NCBI GenBank assembly: GCA_003561145.1
Contig: PWXL01000261.1
Coordinates: 1 to 20,867, forward strand
Length of the DNA: 20,867 nucleotides
From: Candidatus Atribacteria bacterium
GTDB lineage: Bacteria > Atribacterota > Atribacteria > Atribacterales > Atribacteraceae
Direction of reading: 5' to 3'
The notes beneath the pieces were generated by a model. That model was not told the DNA's origin and ran no database searches. It saw nothing but the letters and a program-made list of their open reading frames with translations. Both the position numbers and the translations under genes were made by a program. This document shows positions 15,685 through 20,867 of the stretch, piece after piece. Within the stretch, counting starts at the first letter, position 1, and every line of letters starts with the position of its first letter.

Positions 15685-18600
15685 TCACCTCTCCAAAGTC
15701 ATAAAAATTTTTTTCCCGTTTATTCGGCATTCCCTGGTAAACCCGCCGGAGGGAGAGTACCCAAGTGATATTTGATCGGCGAGAGTTTCAGAACGTATGA
15801 ATTCTGCATATTCTTCCACAAGCTGTTCCAAATCATTGTTGCCCTCAGTTTCAAGAAAAACCCTAATCCTGTCTTCAACCTCGAAACCTGCTTCCTTGCG
15901 CGTGACTTGAATCATATGAACCAGCTCACGAGCCATCCCCTCACGCAGTAAGTTTTGGTCCAACTCGGTATCCAAAACCACTGCGTATCCTTCCCCACTC
16001 TCGACTGACAATCCCCTGTCAGCCCGCAGAGATACCTCGATGTCTTCCCGGCCCAACAGTATGTGTTCTTCTTCAACAGAGAGCTTCAGTTCCCCACTCT
16101 CCAGGTAACGCAGGCACTCTTCCTGGCTTACCTGGGAAAGAAGACGTGATATTTCCTTCACTTTTTTCCCGCACCGCGGTCCTAAAACCGAAAAAACAGG
16201 TTTGAGAGAAACTCTCACCCCTGCTGGTAGAGTGGATGTCCACTGCGTCTCCTTTATGTTGAGCTCTTCACGTATCACAGGATCAAAACGTGTGGCTTTC
16301 TCGAGTTCCTGGCGGTTTGGTACAACAAGTACTCCACGCCGCAAAGGTTGCCGTGTTTTTAGGTTAACACGGTTTCGGATTGAGCGGCCCAGAATGGTTA
16401 ATCTCCGGGCGACTTCCATGGAGGTCAATAATTCGCTATCCACGAGCTCAGGATGATGGTCAGGATAGTCTTCAAGGTGTACACTTTCTTTTTTCTTCTC
16501 GTGTCCACAAGTGAGGTTCAGGTACAAAGCCTCGGCAACAAAGGGAATAAAAGGAGCCATTAACTTGGAAAGCCCCTCCAATACTCCGTATAATGTTCCG
16601 TAGGCGCCGGCTTTGTCTTCATCCATCCCTGTTTTCCAGAACCTCCGCCGTGACCGCCTGATGTACCAGTTACTCAGATCTTCCACCAGAAATAATTCAA
16701 TCTCCTTGGCGGCCTTGGAAATCTCGAATCCATCGAGATATTGCCTGGATTTTCTGACAAGCTCTTCAAACCTGGAGACAATCCAGCGGTCAAGATCTTT
16801 ACGATTCTCAAGTGGAGGAATCTCTATAGAAGGTTGGAAACCATCGATGTTGGCATAAAGGACGAAGAAATTATAGGTATTCCATAAGGTGGTGAAAAAC
16901 TTACTGAAAACTTCAGCCAGTGGCCGGGATCCAAACCGCTTGGCTACCCAGGGAGGAGAAACAGAAAAGACATACCAGCGTAAAACATCGGCGCCGTATT
17001 CCTCAACCAGCTCCCAAGGACTGACAACGTTCCCCACGTGCTTGCTCATTTTTTGACCTTTTTCATCGAGGCCGAGCTCGGTAACCAGGCAGTTTCTGAA
17101 GGAAGGAGACTCGAAAAGGCAACTTCCCAAGATATGCAAGCTGTAAAACCATCCCCTGGTTTGATCAATAGCTTCACAAATAAAATCGGCAGGGAAGAAA
17201 CGGTCGAACAACTCCCTGTTTTCAAAGGGATAGTGGAGCTGTGAAACAAACATGGCACCGGAATCAAACCAGCAGTCGATAACCTCCTTCACCCTTCTCA
17301 TAACCCCCTTGCACTCCTCACAGGAAAAATCCACCCTGTCTACAAAAGGGCGGTGCAGTTCCATCCCGGAAAGGTCTTTTCCAGAAAGTTTTTCCAATTC
17401 CTCCAGCGATCCCACTGCCTGGCGCCGGTGACACTGCTCACATTCCCAAATATTTAAAGGCGTACCCCAGTATCTTTCTCTGCTCAGTGCCCAATCAACA
17501 ACGTTTTCCAAGAAATTCCCGAACCGGCCTTCCTGTATATGGCCAGGGTACCAGCGTATTTTCCGGTTGCTCTGCACAAGAGTATTCTTTACGGCGGTTG
17601 AACGAACAAACCAGCTTTCTTTCGCGTAATACAACAGCGGAGTGTCACAGCGCCAGCAATAAGGGTAAGTGTGTCGATGAACATCCCGCCGAAAGAGTTT
17701 CCCTTCCCGGCTCAACCACTCAACTATTTCCGGATCGGCATCTTTCACCCACATACCGCCCCAGGGAATCACCTCTTCTGAATAGGTACCATTGGGACGA
17801 ACCGGTGTAAGCACCGGCAGGTTTTTTTCCGTTGCCAGCCTCATATCGTCTTCACCGTAGGCGGGAGCAATGTGGACAATACCCGTTCCTTCCTCAATTG
17901 ATACGAATTCAGCGCAAAAAACCCTGTATGCTTTGTGCGCCCTGACAAACTCCATCAAAGGAAGATAAGAAAGTCCGGAGAGGTCACGGCCTTTACATTC
18001 AGTTATAAAGGAATATGATTCCTGTTCAAGGAGGGCATGTGCCCGTTCACGGTTTAATATAAATCTTTCTCCAGTGGAACGCTCCTCCACCTCAACATAG
18101 TCCAGATCTTCTCCCACCGCCAGAGCGACATTTGCCACGAGCGTCCATGGGGTAGTCGTCCATACCAGGAAAAAAACCCCTGTACGGTCAGCCAATGGGA
18201 ACTTAACAATTACCGAAGGGTCGTCTGTTTCCCTATACCCTAAAGCCACTTCATGGCTTGACAAGGAGGTTCCACAACGAGCGCAATAGGGGAGTACTTT
18301 GTATCCCTGATAGAGAAGCTCTTTTTCCCAGAGTTTTTTTAAAATCCACCATGTACTTTCAATATACTGATTGGTGCAGGTCACATAGGGATCATCGTAA
18401 TCCATCCAAATTCCCATTCGCAGAGAGAGGCGTTCCCACTCGGCAATATACTTTGTAACACTTTTTCTGCACTGCTCATTGAAGGCTTCAATGCCGTATC
18501 GCTCAATATCTGTTTTGCCGGAAAAACCAAGCTCCTTTTCAACCTCCAACTCAACAGGAAGCCCATGGGTATCCCAACCCGCCTTACGGGGAACGCAATA

Positions 18601-18828
18601 ACCGCACATGGTCTTATAGCGGGGAATAAGGTCTTTCATACTGCGACCTATAATATGGCCGGCATGGGGAAGGCCGTTTGTGGTGGGAGGGCCTTCGTAG
18701 AAAACATAGTAAGGGTTTGCTTTTCTTTGCGATACGCTCTTGCGGTAAATATCCCGCTCCAGCCAGAAGCGGGCGATCTCTTCTTCTTTGTGGGCGAAAT
18801 CCGATAAATGGCCCAGTGGTTCAAACAT
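15685..18828 (-). CDS. ileS: isoleucyl-tRNA synthetase, type II (long form)
   Basis: IleRS charges tRNA-Ile with isoleucine and edits valine in the cytoplasm. At 1047 residues it fits the long, eukaryote-like bacterial type. The HIGH motif is HAGH (55-58) in GPPTTNGLPHAGHIIGR, and KMSKH is at 593-597. The CP1 editing domain (TTTPWTLVANVALAVG) lies between them, followed by CWFDSGAM before the second class I motif. CxxC pairs (CARC, CWRC, CEQC, CEEC) are present, some probably zinc-binding. A tRNA-binding domain and a long C-terminal extension complete it. I chose ATG 18828, with an AAGGTG site 6 nt upstream; an in-frame GTG at 18837 touches that site and would add three residues. The upstream gap lacks a T-box signature. 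Some type II enzymes tolerate mupirocin, but the sequence alone does not show this. Confidence 0.97.
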   Translation of the reverse strand: MFEPLGHLSDFAHKEEEIARFWLERDIYRKSVSQRKANPYYVFYEGPPTTNGLPHAGHIIGRSMKDLIPRYKTMCGYCVPRKAGWDTHGLPVELEVEKELGFSGKTDIERYGIEAFNEQCRKSVTKYIAEWERLSLRMGIWMDYDDPYVTCTNQYIESTWWILKKLWEKELLYQGYKVLPYCARCGTSLSSHEVALGYRETDDPSVIVKFPLADRTGVFFLVWTTTPWTLVANVALAVGEDLDYVEVEERSTGERFILNRERAHALLEQESYSFITECKGRDLSGLSYLPLMEFVRAHKAYRVFCAEFVSIEEGTGIVHIAPAYGEDDMRLATEKNLPVLTPVRPNGTYSEEVIPWGGMWVKDADPEIVEWLSREGKLFRRDVHRHTYPYCWRCDTPLLYYAKESWFVRSTAVKNTLVQSNRKIRWYPGHIQEGRFGNFLENVVDWALSRERYWGTPLNIWECEQCHRRQAVGSLEELEKLSGKDLSGMELHRPFVDRVDFSCEECKGVMRRVKEVIDCWFDSGAMFVSQLHYPFENRELFDRFFPADFICEAIDQTRGWFYSLHILGSCLFESPSFRNCLVTELGLDEKGQKMSKHVGNVVSPWELVEEYGADVLRWYVFSVSPPWVAKRFGSRPLAEVFSKFFTTLWNTYNFFVLYANIDGFQPSIEIPPLENRKDLDRWIVSRFEELVRKSRQYLDGFEISKAAKEIELFLVEDLSNWYIRRSRRRFWKTGMDEDKAGAYGTLYGVLEGLSKLMAPFIPFVAEALYLNLTCGHEKKKESVHLEDYPDHHPELVDSELLTSMEVARRLTILGRSIRNRVNLKTRQPLRRGVLVVPNRQELEKATRFDPVIREELNIKETQWTSTLPAGVRVSLKPVFSVLGPRCGKKVKEISRLLSQVSQEECLRYLESGELKLSVEEEHILLGREDIEVSLRADRGLSVESGEGYAVVLDTELDQNLLREGMARELVHMIQVTRKEAGFEVEDRIRVFLETEGNNDLEQLVEEYAEFIRSETLADQISLGYSPSGGFTRECRINGKKIFMTLER

Positions 18829-18987
18829 GAACTTCACCTTCCCAGCATTTTTTCGTTTCTTTCTGCGTCACGTATCCTGAGGGTTTCTTCTTATAGGTGT
18901 AAAGGAAATACCCGGAAGTTCCTGTCGAACAAATACAAAGAATTCATTGATTACATCGCAAACAGCTTAATAAAGGCGCATACAGCA

Positions 18988-19016
18988 AATATACATTAAA
19001 AACGGAAACAATGCAA
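18988..19016 (-). promoter_or_regulatory. weak candidate promoter for ileS
   Basis: On the minus strand TTGCAT (19011-19016) and TATATT (18988-18993) are 17 bp apart. The -10 is good and the -35 poor. It would give a leader of about 150 nt before ileS. The tldE stop lies only about 40 bp upstream. Confidence 0.3.
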
Positions 19017-19019
19017 TTT

Positions 19020-19058
19020 TCCCATTACGATTTGTCATTACGATTGTCCCATTAGGAT
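19020..19058. repeat. three-copy short tandem motif at the tldE 3' end
   Basis: CATTACGAT occurs at 19023-19031 and 19036-19044, and the variant CATTAGGAT at 19050-19058. Spacing is 13 then 14 bp. The third copy contains the tldE stop codon. It may be a slipped duplication of the gene end or a small protein-binding array. Confidence 0.45.
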
Positions 19059-20359
19059 GAGATCGAGACCGGTTCCACCACCATATAGGGAAGGAGCATT
19101 TTTCCCCATACCCACCTGTTGTCACGTGATATCTCCCGTATCTCGCGCAGAGCCTGATAGGCGTTCCCGCTTATCATTACATCTTTTACCCTGCCTTGGA
19201 TGCTTCCGTCTTTTACCCAGAAACCCAGTTGAACATTGCAGGAAAATACACCGGCGGCTATATTGCTTTGTCCCAAACCGAGCACGGAATCGACAATCAA
19301 GCCTTCTTCCATTTCCTCCACCAGTGTTTCACGGTCCCGTAAACCATTTTTTACCACCAGTGGTGCGGATGCTGGTTCCGGGGTGGAGCGGAAAGATGCA
19401 CGGTACCCGTTTGCACTCGGGGAAGTACCCAAACGGGCTGCACTCCAAAGGTCAAGGAAATATCCCTCGAGTTTTCCATCTTGAATAACACTTCTCTCCT
19501 GGCTTGTCGGTATCCCCTCATCGTCGAACGGACATGCTGCAGGTACCCACTTCTCTTGAGGTATCTCCTTGAGGTTGAAGAGGGGAGAAAATAATGTTCC
19601 CCGGAGTTTTTCAGCCAGAGGGGACCGTCTATAAACAACGTTTTTCCCGTTCAGTCCGAATAATAAAGGAATCAAGAGCACCGTGAGTCCTGCTGGTGTG
19701 AAAAGAACGGGATATTTTCCTGGCTGCGGCCTCATTATTTTTTGCGAGTGTTCAAGCTTGAGAAATATTTCCTGTATGAGCTCCTCGATATCAACAGTTC
19801 TCTTTCCCCAATGTCTTTCAGCTGATACCTCGAGTATGTCGCGTTCACTCGTCCGGTTAACTGACACATCAATACCGAAAGCGGAACGGCGGAAATTCAG
19901 TTCTTCTCCCCGATGATTGGCCAACTCTCTTTCTTCCAAGGTGGTGGTCACGGTAACGGAAACCAAGGTGCCGGGAAAGTCGTCACGAATCCGCTTCACC
20001 AAAAAATCCCCCACCTGCACCATTTCTTCCTCTTCCATACACGTCACCCGCGGGTCAACGAAATCCTCCCAATCAAGGGAAAAGTGGTATGAAGGTATGT
20101 GAAAGCCCGCTTCATGCCCATGAGAAGCCATGTGCGCGGTATGATCACATATTTCCCTGAGCTCCTCCAAACAATTTGAAGTGCCGAAAGCCGTCCTGCC
20201 GTTTTCATCGATAAGCCTTACCCCAAAACCTTCTTCTTCCTTGGCCTCGTAACCCTTGAACTCGTTTGCCTCAAACTCCACTCTTTTTTCTTTGACCCTT
20301 TGACGAAAAAGGTCTCCGGAGAGTCCGCTTTTTGCCAATACGGCTGTGAATTCAGCCAC
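19052..20359 (-). CDS. tldE: TldE/PmbA-family metalloprotease subunit
   Basis: TldD and TldE form a cytoplasmic heteromeric zinc protease that degrades unfolded peptides and, in some bacteria, matures peptide products such as microcin B17. TldE is the non-catalytic partner. The 435-residue protein shows PmbA features: an N-terminal domain with GFGVRLIDENGRTAFGTSN, a middle segment with RRSAFGIDVSVNR, and a C-terminal domain with CPFDDEGIPTSQ, DLWSAARLGTSPSANGYR and the terminal SGNAYQAL motif. No HExxxH is present, as expected. The GTG start lies inside the end of tldD (8 bp overlap), with AGGAGG 8 nt upstream, so the subunits are translationally coupled. No peptide precursor gene is visible nearby, so general peptide turnover is the default role. 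Confidence 0.93.
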   Translation of the reverse strand: MAEFTAVLAKSGLSGDLFRQRVKEKRVEFEANEFKGYEAKEEEGFGVRLIDENGRTAFGTSNCLEELREICDHTAHMASHGHEAGFHIPSYHFSLDWEDFVDPRVTCMEEEEMVQVGDFLVKRIRDDFPGTLVSVTVTTTLEERELANHRGEELNFRRSAFGIDVSVNRTSERDILEVSAERHWGKRTVDIEELIQEIFLKLEHSQKIMRPQPGKYPVLFTPAGLTVLLIPLLFGLNGKNVVYRRSPLAEKLRGTLFSPLFNLKEIPQEKWVPAACPFDDEGIPTSQERSVIQDGKLEGYFLDLWSAARLGTSPSANGYRASFRSTPEPASAPLVVKNGLRDRETLVEEMEEGLIVDSVLGLGQSNIAAGVFSCNVQLGFWVKDGSIQGRVKDVMISGNAYQALREIREISRDNRWVWGKMLLPYMVVEPVSISS

Positions 20360-20867
20360 TGTGCTGACCTCCTATTAAAACTTCCCTCAACCTTACATGA
20401 GGACTACCGGTAGAAGTAGGAAGACCTGCCTGTTCACCTTTTCCACACCCTCCCAACTGATTCCAGTAAAAATCGTCTGCTATTCCATCTATCCTTCCCA
20501 GGGTTTCAAAAAGGTTCCCGCTCAAGATAATATTTTTTATCATCCCACCCATCTTTCCTTTTTCAATCACGTACCCATAAGCAGCGGAAAAGGTAAAGAG
20601 CTCAAGAGCAGTATTGCCGCCTAAATAACGAACAGCATAGATTCCTTTTTCTATATCACGCAACAAATCTTCCTGACTGGAAAACCCCGGAAGAATTCCT
20701 GTATTGGTCATTCGGACAATAGGTGCATACCGACATGATAATGCCCGCGCATTACCCGTTACTTCTTCGTTCATCAGAAAAGCCGTTTCCCGGGAGTGCA
20801 ACCGGCCGCTGATGATCCCTTCTTGTATAAGAAATGTACGTTTTCCCGGTGTTCCTTCATCATCGCA
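20352..20867 (-). CDS. tldD: TldD-family metalloprotease subunit (3' part, cut by window edge)
   Basis: Only the last 171 codons are present; the frame is open to the right edge. TldD carries the catalytic zinc site, but its HExxxH lies further upstream and cannot be checked here. The visible C-terminal domain matches the family: DDEGTPGKRTFLIQEGIISG at the edge, then RMTNTGILPG, a segment with GIYAVRYLGGNTALELFTF, then IKNIILSGNLFETL and the end GGCGKGEQAGLPTSTGSP. The TGA overlaps the tldE start. A TTG at 20801 is only an internal codon, since the coding sequence continues in frame before it. Together with tldE this makes the TldD/TldE pair. Confidence 0.93.
   Translation of the reverse strand, partial: CDDEGTPGKRTFLIQEGIISGRLHSRETAFLMNEEVTGNARALSCRYAPIVRMTNTGILPGFSSQEDLLRDIEKGIYAVRYLGGNTALELFTFSAAYGYVIEKGKMGGMIKNIILSGNLFETLGRIDGIADDFYWNQLGGCGKGEQAGLPTSTGSPHVRLREVLIGGQHSG

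Noticed and set aside
18838..19051. T-box leader for ileS
   Set aside because: The conserved T-box sequence (AGGGTGG followed by ACCGCG) is absent on the minus strand, as is a terminator hairpin with T-tract.
20352..20801. Separate small gene starting with TTG at 20801
   Set aside because: The frame continues without a stop to the window edge and the extra residues match the TldD family, so it is the 3' part of tldD.

Overview
This 20.9 kb window is a dense bacterial chromosome segment of roughly even base composition. Strong Shine-Dalgarno sites, several GTG and TTG starts, and many short or overlapping gene junctions are visible. The enzymes suggest an anaerobe: a ferredoxin-type 2-oxoacid oxidoreductase fusion, a cobalamin-type radical SAM protein, TldD/TldE and a long type II IleS. 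This would fit a clostridial, atribacterial or similar lineage, but I cannot name the taxon. All genes but one lie on the minus strand. I see no tRNA, rRNA, CRISPR array, insertion sequence or phage gene.

Reading the minus strand from the right edge: the 3' part of tldD overlaps tldE (PmbA). After a 0.2 kb gap comes ileS, a type II isoleucyl-tRNA synthetase, with a secreted five-LysM M23 peptidase 3 bp behind it. A 0.27 kb gap then holds a perfect consensus sigma-70-type promoter. It drives a heat-shock/proteostasis cluster: hsp20, a dnaJ-like gene and a large Clp/Hsp100 ATPase. The cluster ends convergently against the single plus-strand gene, a NagD-like HAD phosphatase.

Further left, a divergent 307 bp region separates the HAD gene from a minus-strand run: a flavin reductase-like protein, a B12-binding-type radical SAM protein with a TTG start, carA and carB (carbamoyl phosphate synthase, overlapping), and mscS (overlapping the end of carB). 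An unrecognised secreted protein follows. The window ends inside a fused gamma-alpha subunit of a 2-oxoacid:ferredoxin oxidoreductase.

Most of the window is ordinary housekeeping. The most interesting part is hsp20-dnaJ-clp. The DnaJ protein keeps only the outer pair of its four cysteine motifs, so one zinc centre instead of two. The Clp protein has a ClpC-like N-terminus and short middle domain but a ClpB-like second ATPase domain without the ClpP-docking loop. Together they look like a non-standard disaggregation module without dnaK or grpE alongside. I found no clearly unprecedented system.
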